Position numbers and translations under genes: made by a program
The notes under the pieces: model-generated
Database searches by the model: none
What the model was told of the DNA's origin: nothing
What the model saw: only the letters and a program-made list of their open reading frames with translations
Source: Adiantum capillus-veneris
Lineage: Eukaryota; Streptophyta; Polypodiopsida; Polypodiales; Pteridaceae
Reading direction: 5' to 3'
DNA length: 64,000 nt
Assembly: GCA_014529385.2 (NCBI GenBank)
Contig: CM043971.1
Coordinates: 61,024,709 to 61,088,708 of the forward strand
In this document: positions 1 through 11,258 of the stretch, in pieces
How the letters are laid out: each line of letters opens with the position of its first letter
Position numbering within the stretch: the first letter of the stretch is position 1

Positions 1-589
1 GATAATCGATAATCTTAATCATTTATTAAAAACGATACAAATAAATCTCATCATCACGTTACACTGAATCGATTTATGTAAAGTGCAAGCTTACGACTTT
101 CACATTACGATAATCAATATTATTAATTCAAATCTTGCAATTGATTCTCATTGAAACGTGAGGATTGATTGCAAACCTTGACGATTGTCATATCTATCTA
201 AAGTGCGAACATGAAGTTCTCACACTCCATGGTAAATCTTTGAGAGCTAATCTATCTGCAGTTGATGCACATGTACGATCACACAATATAATAGATGCAA
301 CAATCCAAATAAAGAAAATTTAATATCAATGTATTGGGACATGAGATTCCTAAATTTAAAATTTCAATGAGAGCATAGTGTGATGGCTCTACAAAGGACA
401 AAAAAATTTCTACCTATGTTCACTTTGAGGTGAGAAATATCTACACGTCAAAATCGAACCTACCTAAATAAATCTTACCTCTATTCTATTATATTTTGCA
501 AACTGATTACCTCATGTGAGAGTACACTCTGCACACAACGGAAACCTCTAAATTATATCACTAAGTCACTTTCACATGCCAATAAACTG
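1..589. other. AT-rich DNA without recognisable gene
   Basis: No open frame of note and no family recognised. A short phrase beginning AAAGTGC and ending in a CTTTCACA- or TTCTCACAC-like string appears twice (near 79 and 200), suggesting old local duplication. This is probably the continuation of the repeat that starts at 590, but the inverted partner on the right loses similarity here. Confidence 0.4.
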
Positions 590-1089
590 AGCACATAGCA
601 AGTGACTCCTAAAAAATAAACACCCTATATGAGTGAGAGTTTGGACTCTACACAACATACAAAGCTTACACAATTTGAACCTAAAAAAAAGAATCAATCA
701 AATTTTATTTAAAATAAATTGATTTTAAACAAAATATTTTAAAATATTCTAAACTTCAATGATTTTTGAATTGTAAAAAAATTAATTTTTTTCTCTCTGA
801 TAATGATATAGAATACATTTTGTGATGAATACTAGTCTCAACAAGGTGCGTTGCTGCTATATATACTTTTGTTTTTTGATTAATGTATTCTTCGATCGAG
901 AAAACCTTTGCACATGTTTTTTTTATCAAAAAGATTTTTGATCGAAGTTTCTTTCGATCTAAAAACCAAGAAAAAAATGGTTGCCCGTTTTTACTAGCGT
1001 GGCACCATATAATACACCCATATAATATGAGGTCATGTAAAATACGTTTGTATATGATGTATTATACGTATCGTGTATAACATATAATG
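590..1089 (+). repeat. ~500 bp dispersed repeat, inverted copy at 35563-36062
   Basis: The reverse complement of 35563-36062 aligns along this whole stretch. Shared landmarks are the CATATAATG end, a block rich in TCGATC/TTCGATCGAA-like words, the ACTAGTCTCAACAAGG box and the AGTGACTCCTAAAAAATAAACACC box. The copies have drifted and carry small gaps, so they are old. The short ORF seen here (883-1080) has no recognisable domain and is not called a gene. It may be the end of a transposable element or a solo LTR; the identity is not known. The two copies face each other across 34.5 kb. Confidence 0.8.
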
Positions 1090-1199
1090 CAACCTAGTAT
1101 ATTTATCCCAGGATTAGATAGACATGCATTAAACTCATGAGACATAGACTCCCCCCCTCAATCTCAACAGAGGGTGTCCATAGTACATTTGGAGATATT

Positions 1200-2896
1200 T
1201 TTAGAACATAGCCACAAATTTCTTGAAGCATATGAACACTTTAGAATTAACCTTCATGTAGCCCCATCCTTTGGAAATTTAGAACATCGCATATCACCCA
1301 AAATATAGCCTTCACAAACATGCTTCAAAGGTGCTTCAAGAGGTTCCAAAGAAGCAACCATATCACATTTCCGCAAACGCTATAAACCGAAAAAATTCAG
1401 ATGCCCAAAATGTGCATGCCAAACTTTTGCATCTGAAACATCCTTGAATCTACAACTGCATTTGGAAAATTCTACCCACACTACTACAAAGTGATCTTAT
1501 ATAGCCTAACATGCCAAATGCAAAAATTTCATCACCAAAACTGAGATGAAGAGTTGTACATCCATCATCCACACATTTCACAACAAGAATAAGTCTAGTA
1601 AGTGCATAAATAGACAAAAGGTTCTTTTTTATTCTAGGTACATAAAATTTCATTAACAAGCGTGAAAAAATTACCATTTGCAGCATTCACCACAATCTTT
1701 CTAACTCCCAGCTTGATTGGACAAGAGGCTTTGTTGGCACAAGTGATCGTATTCCCATGAGGGACAATCTTGAGAGGTAAACAAGTCACCATATGAGGTA
1801 ATGTGCTTTGTAGCACCACTATCAACACATGTGAATTTGCACCAACTTACATACATGGATCATGGATAGAGGATCATAACTACATTTTACACTGAATGCC
1901 CACTTTGTATCTACATTAGCATCACAAACTCCTTTCACAGAAGATTCTACAATAGATGAACTTGTACTGGAACCAACCTCTTTATTCTTGGCCTCTTCTT
2001 CTGTCAATTTAGGAAATTGCTTGTAATGGCGACACATCTTCTTTTTGCCTTTTTCACCAGAATTCCCATAGGAGGTGCTGCCAACATAAGCATTAGTACC
2101 ACCTTTTCTTTGAGTAGCAACAAATGCCTATTCAACTACATGTTGTTTAGTCCTATTCTTTCTTGAAAGTGACTCTTGCAACAACAATGTGCGTAATGTC
2201 ACCAGAATTCCCAGACGAGGTGCTGCAACTAGAGGCATTAGTTATTCAACTACATGTTGTTTAGTCCTATTCTTTCTTGAAAGTTACTCTTGCAACAACA
2301 ATGTGCATAATGCATCAAAATTTCCTCGGAAGTTGGAAAGAATCTAGCAATGCATCAAGAACAGTCTCCATAAGTGAACTGCCAAAAATGACTTCGCCTG
2401 CAGAAATGAGTTGCACATTGATATCCTTGATACAAGCAAGGAAAATGTCCATGTCACCTTCCTCATTCATAATCTTCAATTCCAACTTTTTACGTAGCAA
2501 TGAAATTTTGACCTCATTGCGACTTGCATAAAGACCATCCATAATATTTCAAGCATGTTTGATTGATTTAGCTAAGCAAATGTAAGAAGTAATAGTGTGC
2601 TTCATAGCTAATGCAATTAATACATGAGCATGTGAATCTCTAACATCCTTACAAGACTGCTTAGTCATAGGAAAAACAACACTAGCAGTAACATTCCTAT
2701 CACCAAAACCCCCAACATCCTCAACAAAGCCTGTATCCATAGAAGGCGGGCGTACTTCAATGTCATGCATGACATTATAAATTCCTTTTGAGACAAGAAC
2801 ATGTTGCATCATGTAAGACCACATTGGGTAGGAATCCCCATCCAATTTATCCTCAGTAGCAAACATCTTGAAAACTTTTGTGTTGTTGTCATCCAT
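1200..2896 (-). pseudogene. Ty1/copia gag-protease-pre-integrase fragment, decayed
   Basis: Read on the minus strand from 2896. The start carries a copia-type gag N-terminus (DKLDGDSYPMWSYMMQHVL), and 2542-2315 encodes the next gag part (LYASRNEVKISLLRKKLEL, then ISAGEVIFGSSL). Around 1828-1450 lie the post-protease strands (MVTCLPLKIVPHGNTITCA, YVPRIKKNLLSIYALTRL). Near 1430-1290 a pre-integrase histidine motif region can be read (HAHFGHLNF, then CDMVASLEPLEAP). Several frame changes and stops separate these pieces, so nothing functional is made. Integrase, reverse transcriptase and RNase H are absent: the copy is truncated on its 3' side. No primer-binding site or LTR was found upstream of 2896. 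Assignment to copia is strong; the exact lineage is not known. Confidence 0.85.
2054..2311. repeat. Tandem duplication inside the copia gag fragment
   Basis: Units starting TCACCAGAATTCCCA lie at 2054 and 2199. The second unit lacks about 30 bases present in the first, but both end in the same ACTCTTGCAACAACAATGTG phrase. The duplication falls in the gag linker of the copia remnant and adds to its disruption. Confidence 0.75.
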
Positions 2897-4528
2897 GGCG
2901 AGTGACTACACTAATGTGAAAATTGCCTTAAAAGAGGAAAAACAAAATAGGAACATCACATGCTATATAATACAACCAAAAGAGCTTTGTAAGGGACCTG
3001 TTCTATAGAAAATTGCAATGACAAGAATTCTGCAGAAAAGGATGAAATGACCCGCGAAGTATTTCTTGTGGTGGAGATGAAGGCCAAAATGATCCTGAAC
3101 CAAAATTTTGAGGAGATCGGGCTCTAGGAGTACACCTGAAGGATTTGTTGACTTGCTAATGCTCACCAAGTCTCACCCGACCTGGACAAAGTGAGAAGAA
3201 GGGTGATGGCGATGTTGATGACTATTCCCAGGAAGATGCAACCCTTCTAATACTGATTGTTGAAAATAGGGTTGCAGGGAAAAACACATAGGTTGCAAAA
3301 GATGAAGAAGCTCAAGGCACACAACAAAGAGTGTATTGCTTAGTGCACAATGGAAAGATATGTTAACCCTAGAGTGATGGGCGTATATACATTTTACAGA
3401 GAAAAAAACTTCCTGGTGAGGGAAAAAAATACCCCGGCGATCCTAAGTGTGTTCACACAGATCACTACCACATATATATGGCAACACTCTAGCGGGGCCC
3501 CAAGGTGATGAAACATTGTTCCTTTAAAGACAATTTCACTTGTATTCAATGCCTACCATCGCTACTAGAATGTTGTTGTATATTGACCTTCCTTTAACAA
3601 AGCCATGAGGGCGGGGGATGATCACCTTTTTGAGGATTGGAGATAGACATAGGGTGATAACATTGTCATCATTGTGATAAGTTGTCATTATCTTAGCTGA
3701 GAGAAACACACCTTTTAGGAATGTGTGTGATAATACCTATTTTCACACTAGGATCTAACAATTTTTCTAGGAGGGCTTCGTAATCGAAGCAATTGATGGG
3801 AGTTCCCAAAACTCTTCGAAGAACTCTATTGTCATTCCATCCCACCCGGGTGACGTCTCCTTGCCCAAGGAGTGTAAAGTACATGAGCATTCCTCTTTCA
3901 CGATGGTTTGTTTCAAGTGTTCTCTTCTACCAGTGCTACAACTCTATCGACACTACTGAGCAATGTGGCTTTTGCTTCTTTGACCTCTTTAGAGTGATCA
4001 TCTGACATTGCGGTTGGTTCGTGTACTTCATTCCTCACCTTGCTCCTGATTGTTGTGAAGGCCCAGCCTAGCTCGTTTGGTTTTAAGAGAAATACACGTG
4101 ATTGGCAACTTCCAGTTTGAGGTAAAATATCCCTAGATAATAATCTTGCCTTTTTAACTTGTTTGAGTTGTTATTCGGCAACACAAATAGGACATTTTAT
4201 GCATATGTGAAATTTTTCATATGGCAGAAGGTCCAGAGCTTTGAACATCTTATGCAAAAGGTCGAGAGCTTTGAACAACTTTTTTCCCATCAAGAAGTTG
4301 CACGTTTCAAGGTTGAGGAGACCTCATCTCAATCCCATAGCTATCTAAGAAGCATGTGTTGGATATTGCAGCACTGAGAAGTGAAATGTGCTTTTTGCAA
4401 AAAAGAATAGTGGTTGAAAGCAAAAAGCCCACATCTTTTTCACTATTTAAACACATCAATGTTGTCAACTTGTCTCTGTCATGCTTGAGCTTATATTTAA
4501 CCGGATTTTAGACATGTGCCACAGTGCA

Positions 4529-4531
<3 letters not shown>
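2897..4531. other. Unassigned DNA, no gene recognised
   Basis: Short open frames occur (for example 3693-3890 minus and 4159-4377 plus), but none shows a known domain or resembles the neighbouring elements. The part next to 2896 should contain the copia leader and 5' LTR, yet no TGGTATCAGAGC-type primer site is visible, so the boundary is probably lost. Confidence 0.4.
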
Positions 4532-4600
<69 letters not shown>

Positions 4601-4608
4601 GCACGCAC
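4532..4608. repeat. Compound microsatellite (TC)n-(AC)n-(GCAC)n
   Basis: An uninterrupted TC run passes into an AC run and then short GCAC units. A separate GA run lies at 4658-4693. Confidence 0.95.
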
Positions 4609-4654
4609 AACCTTTGATTCGCTCTCTAGTAGACTTATAGAAGATTAAGCGCAT

Positions 4655-4657
<3 letters not shown>

Positions 4658-4688
<31 letters not shown>

Positions 4689-4693
4689 GAGAT
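4658..4693. repeat. (GA)n microsatellite
   Basis: GA dinucleotide run with one GATA interruption, 50 bases downstream of a compound TC/AC array. Confidence 0.95.
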
Positions 4694-4878
4694 TATAAGG
4701 CTAGGATTGTGTTGGTGGGTCCTTTGCTAGTGAAAGTCCCGTCTAGATCACCTCATGCTGCATCCCATCGAAAGTTGGAGTCTATGTGTTCTTAGCCTTT
4801 GCCTCCATCATAGGCCAGGGCCCCTTGGTCCTTCACTACCAAATCTATACTCTATATATCTATATCTATACTATATAT

Positions 4879-5162
4879 AATCACAAGAAGTTTTGGATAA
4901 ATTCTCACTATAATTCCCACATTGTGAGTTACCTCAACATCATGAGCTTCTGTGAGGGAGGCACCACATACCTAGCTAGGTACGATTGGGGGCAGGGGAC
5001 CGTCGGCCCGGTGGGGGGCCAGTGGTCTCCTGCCCCCAATCGCACCTAGCTAGGTATGCGGTGCCTCTCAAGCAGAAGCTCATGATGTTATGCATTGTAT
5101 GAAAAACTCTGAAAAAGAGTCTCTTTTCTTACATGAGAAATTTTCTAAATCTTCTTGTGTTA
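4879..5162. mobile_element. Foldback MITE-like element, ~284 bp
   Basis: The outer ends are inverted (TCACAAGAAG at the left, CTTCTTGTG at the right), and a long inner stem pairs 4937-4999 with 5029-5088. The stem is almost perfect and includes CCTAGCTAGGT and GATTGGGGGCAGGG with their complements. The loop (about 5000-5028) is G/C-rich, unlike the AT-rich flanks. No coding capacity is present. The structure is that of a non-autonomous foldback or MITE; a superfamily cannot be named because no target-site duplication is clear. A transcribed copy would form a stable hairpin. Confidence 0.75.
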
Positions 5163-5920
5163 AATGTAGCTTAAATTTTTTGAGGAAAAAGAAGGTATCC
5201 ACGTGTCAAAATTCCAAGCTTTGCAGAAACTACATCTTCGATTGTCTTGCCCAGCATTAGGATTTGCTAAGCACCTCTTATTTGCAATGGACAACCTCAT
5301 TTTACGATTGCCATTCCGCATGGCATGGCAAATTTTCAAAAGGCCATTCCGAAGCCTCTTTGAGACACAAGCCACCATTCCAAAAATTTGCACAGGACGA
5401 CAGAAAAATTTCCATGACAATTATACTCTAGGGTTAATTGCAAAAGATCTAATTAGCAAAAAAAAAAAAATTTGACAAGACTTGATTAGATATGGAGTCA
5501 TTGTCCCTAAATCGATTTTCCCTCTAGAGACTTTCCAAATTCCGTCTCGTCCCCATTTTGGGCCCATGCCCCATTGACTCTTGACTCCTGCCTTCTTTAC
5601 CCCCTTCAGTGTAAGATGCTGGCACTCCAAATTAGAAGCAGAAGCTACCCACGTGGCACACTATTATTGGAGCAAGGCGTTAACCTAAAGCTAAAAATAA
5701 AGCAGGTTACGTCCTGGTTCGCAAACGCAATATAAGCAAACGCAGTGTTTTGAAAGCAAACACAGCGTCGCGTAGCGAACAGGCATTAAAAGAAAGGAAC
5801 GGAGGAGCTGTAAATAGCAATCGGCAGTAGAAGTTTGCAGAATTTGCTCATAGGATTCGATTCAAGGTAGGCAAGTACTTACACATGCCTCTGTCTATGT
5901 GTGTGCGTCCTTGTGTTACA

Positions 5921-5929
<9 letters not shown>
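5163..5929. other. Unassigned DNA
   Basis: Overlapping short ORFs on both strands (5160-5475 and 5421-5630) show no recognisable domain. A short phrase with repeated GCAAACGCA-type words lies near 5720-5765. Confidence 0.35.
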
Positions 5930-6008
<79 letters not shown>

Positions 6009-6010
6009 TG

Positions 6011-6051
<41 letters not shown>

Positions 6052-6082
6052 GAGAGAAGTCTCTGCAATGTTTGTGTGTGCG

Positions 6083-6168
<86 letters not shown>

Positions 6169-6174
6169 TTGATT

Positions 6175-6245
<71 letters not shown>
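5930..6245. repeat. Three successive (GT)n-(GA)n compound microsatellites
   Basis: Three modules, each a GT run followed by a GA run, separated by short spacers near 6050-6070 and 6165-6180. A fourth, shorter module lies at 6487-6543. Open frames here (for example 5848-6279 minus) are only dinucleotide repeat translated into Ser-Leu or His-Thr runs. Confidence 0.95.
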
Positions 6246-6247
<2 letters not shown>

Positions 6248-6284
6248 AGCAAGCAGGATATGTATGTGATGGGAAACACCGCTA

Positions 6285-6475
6285 TGGTTTATGCGATGAG
6301 ACGAAATGGCTTAAGGCGGCCCCTCCGGGAGTGGTCACCATGAGGATCCAATTGAGCAAGAATGTGCAGGCCCTGTTATGGACGCACAAGGATGGCCAGT
6401 TATCGGCCATGGTATCCTCGACGAGGTACCCATTGGTGGGGGATGTGCTAAGCTGAGCTAGGGGCAGCAAGACGT
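6285..6475. repeat. GC-rich repeat segment, copy 1 of 3
   Basis: Shares phrases such as GGCTTAAGGCGGCCCCTCC, ATCGGCCATGGTATCCTCGA and GAGGTACCCATTGGTGGG with 6585-6840 and 7476-7745. This copy is the shortest, lacking about 20 bases in the middle and the downstream tail. It is preceded, like copy 2, by a GT/GA array and an AGCAAGCAGGATATGTATGT phrase. Confidence 0.85.
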
Positions 6476-6504
6476 GTTGAATTTATGAGTGTGTGTGTGT
6501 GTGA

Positions 6505-6546
<42 letters not shown>

Positions 6547-6584
6547 CAAGCAGGATATGTATGTGATGGGAACCGCTGGTATAG

Positions 6585-6840
6585 TTTATGCGCTGAGTTG
6601 AAACGGCTTAAGGCGGCCCCTCCGAGAGTGGTTACCATGAGAATCCAGTTGAGCAAGAGCATGCAGGTCCTGTTACGGACGCACAAGTGTGGGGCCGAGG
6701 ATGGCACGGATGGCCAGTTATCGGCCATGGTATCCTCGACGAGGTACCCATTGGTGGGAGATGCGCTAAGTCGAGCTAGGGGCAGCATGAGCTTCCGGGC
6801 CGGGTTCGATGCAGATACGATGCAATCAGAGGGTTGGATG
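6585..6840. repeat. GC-rich repeat segment, copy 2 of 3
   Basis: Same segment as 6285-6475 but with a fuller middle and a tail containing GAGCTTCCGGGCCGGG. The minus strand stays open through all three copies (6470-6282, 6788-6483 and 7726-7502) and reads a shared peptide that includes NGYLVEDTMADNWPS and LLNWILMVTT. That could be a real, unknown coding segment or chance. Confidence 0.85.
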
Positions 6841-7475
6841 TTCCGTTACTCGAGGCATCCTGTGATACATTGAACGACCTCCCCGATGTTCCAAACGGCA
6901 TGGACATGTGATATTCGGGGTAAAGAGCCGGGCGATACGCAGGGGTATGACAAAGTGTGGGCCGAGTGTGTTCGAAAATGGCAATACTTGCGGGTTTTGG
7001 GAGTGCAAAGTATGCCAGGCATAAACATGCACCTAACCGAGAAGGTGAATGGAAGGGTTGTTGGAGATACCGTGTGGGGTGTTGCCCTTACGCCATGCTA
7101 CAGGTCCGATCTCCTTGGAGAAGGAAATAATCTCCGTAATTGTTGCGGAGTTGGGTATTCCTAAAGTGAATATCGAACCAGAAGTATGGCGAGAAAGAAT
7201 GATCAAAAGGGGAGTTTGGGTAAGGCAACTTGGTCCTGGCCGAAACAGTGAGGCCGTGAAGGTTCTCAATGAGGAACTTATGATATGCTCGACGAGCCAG
7301 GGACTTGAAGTGAATCAGGAATCGTACAACAGGGAAATAAAATCATTGGGACTGTGGGATACAGGACAGTTGGGGCATGTTGCTAGAAGCGCGGGCGACA
7401 AGAGTATTTCTAAATGGCAGATACATGGTGTCAGTACTACGAAGGCTCAAGAGTAAGGTACTTTGAGTCCTCTTA
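6841..7475 (+). other. GC-rich stretch between repeat copies, uncharacterised ORFs
   Basis: Two overlapping plus-strand ORFs (6886-7164, 92 residues; 7049-7456, 135 residues) sit between repeat copies 2 and 3. The longer one contains KEIISVIVAELGIPKVN and RNSEAVKVLNEELM. No domain is recognised. Base composition is richer in G/C than the surroundings. With flanking direct repeats of 250-270 bp the block resembles a small terminal-repeat element or captured sequence, but there is no clear primer site or target duplication, so this stays open. Confidence 0.35.
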
Positions 7476-7745
7476 TGGTTTATGCGCTGAGCCGAAACGG
7501 CTTAAGGCGGGCCTCCTTCGAGAGTGGCCACCATCAGGATCCAGTTGAGCAAGAGCGTGCAGATCCTGCTATAGACGCACAAGTGTGGGGCTGAGGATGG
7601 CACAGATGGCCAGTTCTCGGCCATGTTATGCTCGACAAGGTACCCATTGGTGGGAGATGCGCTAAGTTGATCTAGGGGCAGCATGAGCTTCCGGGCCGGG
7701 CTCGACGCTAGATACGATGTAGTCAAAGGGCTGGAACCTGCATTC
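7476..7745. repeat. GC-rich repeat segment, copy 3 of 3
   Basis: Matches 6585-6840 along its length, including the tail with GAGCTTCCGGGCCGGG. It lies about 890 bp after copy 2, whereas copies 1 and 2 are only 300 bp apart. Confidence 0.85.
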
Positions 7746-8263
7746 TCACAATATGGTTCATGCAGAAACCATCAAAAATTTTGCCACCCTTTTCATTACA
7801 TCGTCTGGTCATAGTGATTTGGTCTCTCGCTATTCTCATGCGCACTCATGTTTTGCTCCCGCTCGGTGAAGAGCCCTCTTCAACGAGGGGGAACCCATCG
7901 ACCAACTGCCGTAATGCTATCTACTTTATTTTATAGAAAAACTAATGCAACACACATAAATATACAAACTCCAAATGATGGAAAGGTATCCCTCCAACAC
8001 TGGAGGAGAAGCATTGGTGTCCCTCCAAGACTGGAGGTGAAAAAAGGTGACCGGGGAATGGCACATTCCCTATGGTTTATAAAACTTGGGTGAGGATGGT
8101 GCCACCTCCCCACCATACTTGCGTATGGTTTTTTCTTTTTTTTGATGAGCATTGGCATGCGAGCACATACTGCATTTCCTGCATCATTGAAAAACCAAAC
8201 CACAATTAAGAATATCTATTTGATAGAATGTTTCATATTGTAATTAATGCTTTCAGATCCCAA
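7746..8263. other. Unassigned DNA upstream of Helitron Rep pseudogene
   Basis: Contains two similar phrases CCCTCCAACACTGGAGG and CCCTCCAAGACTGGAGG about 35 bases apart, each a small inverted repeat. A TTTCAG acceptor-like string lies just before the first ATG of the Rep frame (8251-8266). No gene recognised. Confidence 0.35.
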
Positions 8264-10112
8264 GCATGGTGATGGACAAACTCACTCAGAAAATAAAGAG
8301 GCAAGTAGCAAAACAACGAACAAGAACAAATTTGAAAGAGAGACTGGCTGCAGCAGCAAGTTCGTGGACTGGAATCGACATTCTTTCACGACGTTGGCAA
8401 GATCAGTGCATCGCTATATCGAAAAACTTTACAATTTGCACCGGTTGCGGAACTTCCACATTCTCAAAATCTCGCCTCGGACAAAAAATACTAGACAATG
8501 CCCGTGTTAGTCTAGCTAGCATGACATTCCTAAACGCTGCCGAGAAGGAAGGAGTATCGATACATTGGTCATGTTGCTCCAGCTGCGACAGATACGTCAG
8601 GACCAAAAGCGTAGTAGTACTGCTACCAGAGTATGTCCGGCGTATCCTGGAATCCAACCAGCTTCACACTCAGCTTCTCAATATAATTGACATTTCTTTA
8701 AACGTCATAAGCTCTGCGATCAAACGCTGTAGCATACGGCGTACTTGAAAAAAGATCCTTGCTTGATGACCCTCTGATATGTTGAACAAAAGTAGCAAAT
8801 ATGCAGCGGCTGTCAAAGCAGCTCGCGTCCTCGCGCTTATCAGACATTTTGGCCTACAACTTACTCCATAATCCAGTTATCAAGATGTATAAGACTGTGG
8901 CAGAGCAACCCCACAAAAAAACCACTTTGTGTGTGCTGACACCGGACGTTGTTACAAGCCACTTAGAAACAGAGCCTTTTGCATTGATGGAGGAAGCAGA
9001 AGCGCAATGTGAGATGAGCATTCTTGAAAATACGTACGCCACCTCAAGAAGAAGGACCTATACCAGAACGGACTCTCACGACTTTGGCTCAGTAAAGCTC
9101 CGTGAGGGCTCAGGCCTCATTGAGCGTACGACTATCTTATGGTACAATGGCATGCCTGCTAGCCACTCAAAGGCCAAAGACGTGACAATAGAAAGAGCTG
9201 GGTTCCCTTGTTTATTCCCATTCAGGCACGGAAACTATGAAGGAGACACCCGATTCAATGACTACATCAGGATGAGGATCAGCATGTTGTTCTCCGTGTA
9301 TACCTTGTACAAGCCATACCTACTCATCATGTACCAACTCAAGAGAGCAATCATGATTTCCAATTCTACAAACACGACAATGTTGTAGCGTGACATAGAC
9401 GCGTATAAGAGAAAGCACAAGAATGCATGCAACCAAGATGTTACAGTAAGAAACATAATAAGATACAAGCTTCCGTCAACAATGTCCGGCACTCCATCAT
9501 GGCATCGAAAGAACCTCAAAGATCTTATCGCAATGGTTGACTTGTGGGGCCTACCCGATCTGTTCCTCACATTTACAACAAACGAAGTCACAGAAAGCAG
9601 GTGGAACGAAATTACAATAATCGAAAATATCGCCCATTCATTCAATGGAAGCTACACATGGAAAGATTGTCCTGTCGAGTGTGCTGTGTTGTTCCACGAG
9701 CATCTGCACGTCTTCTTGAACAACCACATTTTTTAGGGGAGCAAAGTCCCGGGTGAAATAGAGCATCATCTTTTAAGGTACGAGATACAAAACCGAGGAT
9801 CGTTGCATTCTCATCTGATTTTGTGGGTTTTCCGTGGCGACATTGAGTCAGTAGCAGATGAAATAGCGGCATGCATACCTGACCCACAACAACCTCCTTT
9901 GAATTTCTCAAACCATTTTCATCACCTCGTCACAAGAAAACAAATTCACAAATGCAAGTCCACCTGCAGGGTAATGGGCCAACACTCTACATGCAAATAC
10001 GGCTTCCCATTCAATCCTCAACTCTCAACCAAACCCATAATGGACCCACAAACATCAAGGTGGTTGTACTATCGACCCGGACATGAACACCGTAACGTAG
10101 TTCCCTACTTTT
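8264..10112 (+). pseudogene. Helitron Rep (HUH endonuclease) N-terminal part, broken
   Basis: The Rep-helicase starts rolling-circle transposition by nicking DNA. From 8266 a cysteine-rich N-terminal region is visible (FTICTGCGTSTFSKS, then HWSCCSSCDRYV). After a frame change near 8750-8800 one frame runs from 8801 to about 10112, interrupted only by TAG codons at 9386-9388 and 9734-9736. It contains a Helitron-like N domain (AGFPCLFPFRHGNY; GTPSWHRKNLKDLIAMVDLW; GLPDLFLTFTTNE) and the HUH nuclease motif with its context (YEIQNRGSLHSHLILWV; HSH at 9806-9814). A Cys/His block follows (KCKSTCRVMGQHSTCKYGFP), then a YYRPGHEHRNVVPY motif. Similarity stops abruptly at about 10112, so the catalytic tyrosine region and the SF1 helicase are missing. 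It is a non-functional 5' fragment. No Helitron end hairpin was found. Confidence 0.88.
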
Positions 10113-10334
10113 TTTCAATTTCTTGGATTAGTTCTGTGTCCTTGGTTTTATGTGGTAAGTTACAGAAAAGGGCCATTCTAGTTGTTCTTTACCTCCAATG
10201 ATCTGCAGCAGCCTTTGGGGGGGTGGGGGGGAGAGGGAGAGAGAGAGAGAGAGAAGAGCCGCGTGTCAACTCTTACATGGACGCAAGTTCTGAAGAGAGA
10301 GAGAAAGCGATGTACGACTGGTCCGAAGTCTTTG

Positions 10335-10369
<35 letters not shown>

Positions 10370-10558
10370 TCTAGAAGTCCCGCCTTGATTCTTGGTTTCC
10401 TAAGCGGCGAGCGCAGAGTCAGAGGCTGAGTGTGAGAAGAGAGAGACACGTACACCTGCTTCTGGAAGGCTCACTGGCTCTGCCTATGCGAGAGAGAGAG
10501 AGAAGAGACATTTGACTGTCCAGTGTCAACAATAGCCGCCTGCTTGCGTGCAGCATCA

Positions 10559-10594
<36 letters not shown>

Positions 10595-10897
10595 ACAGAT
10601 GTCTTATGGCAGAACAAGATGAGCGGCATGATTTACATGGGTGAGGCCGTGAGGGTTTAGATAGGTAGAGCATACAAAATAAAAAATGTATATGTTGTAA
10701 TATGCTACTTAGCACTTCCCACTGCAGATCTCCAGGTTTACAATTTTCAAGTGGAGAAGGTAAAGCTTGGGGGAAGAAGGGGTTAGCATGGACGAGAGAG
10801 AGAGAGAGAGAGAGAGAGAAAAGAAGAAAATTTTAACGTCAGTAGGAAACTATCCCGAGAGACCTTAAAAATCTATCCGACAATTGAACTCAACATG

Positions 10898-10953
<56 letters not shown>

Positions 10954-11000
10954 CGCTGACAACACACACACACTTATATGGATGCTAGAGCGGTTTTTAC
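10113..11000. repeat. Region seeded with many (GA)n tracts
   Basis: At least seven GA runs (around 10228-10255, 10338-10368, 10490-10502, 10561-10592, 10794-10820, 10900-10950) are separated by 60-200 bases of unique sequence. A G-run lies near 10216-10230. No coding frame is supported; the open frames are translated repeat. Confidence 0.9.
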
Positions 11001-11220
11001 ACTAAATTTTTGAACTTTTTGTAGTTTTTTCAACTTCAAATATAAAATTTAGCACTAAATCTCAAATTTGCATGGGGAACCTAGGTATTTTTCAGCACTA
11101 CTAAGAGTATGAGAGAAGGAGAAAGAGGGGACGAGAGCACTTGTGTTGCCACTGCACACAGACACACACACAGAGAGAGAGAGAGAGAGGCAAAGAGAGC
11201 TTGAGCAGTAGTGCTCTCCC

Positions 11221-11232
<12 letters not shown>
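11000..11232. repeat. ~230 bp repeat, left copy (right copy 22375-22612)
   Basis: Shares with 22375-22612 the order GTTTTTACACTAAAT, CTTCAAATATAAAA, a GAGCACTTGT(G/A)TTGC phrase, an AC run, a GA-rich run, AGTAGTGCTCTC and a homopolymer (C here, G there). The two copies lie just outside the triplicated macrosatellite. Confidence 0.8.
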
Positions 11233-11251
<19 letters not shown>

Positions 11252-11258
11252 ATACACA

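Noticed and set aside
5848-6279. 143-codon minus ORF
   Set aside because: Pure dinucleotide repeat translated into Ser-Leu and His-Thr runs; no coding meaning.
9262-9645. 127-codon minus ORF
   Set aside because: Antisense shadow of the Helitron Rep frame, which has recognisable motifs on the plus strand.
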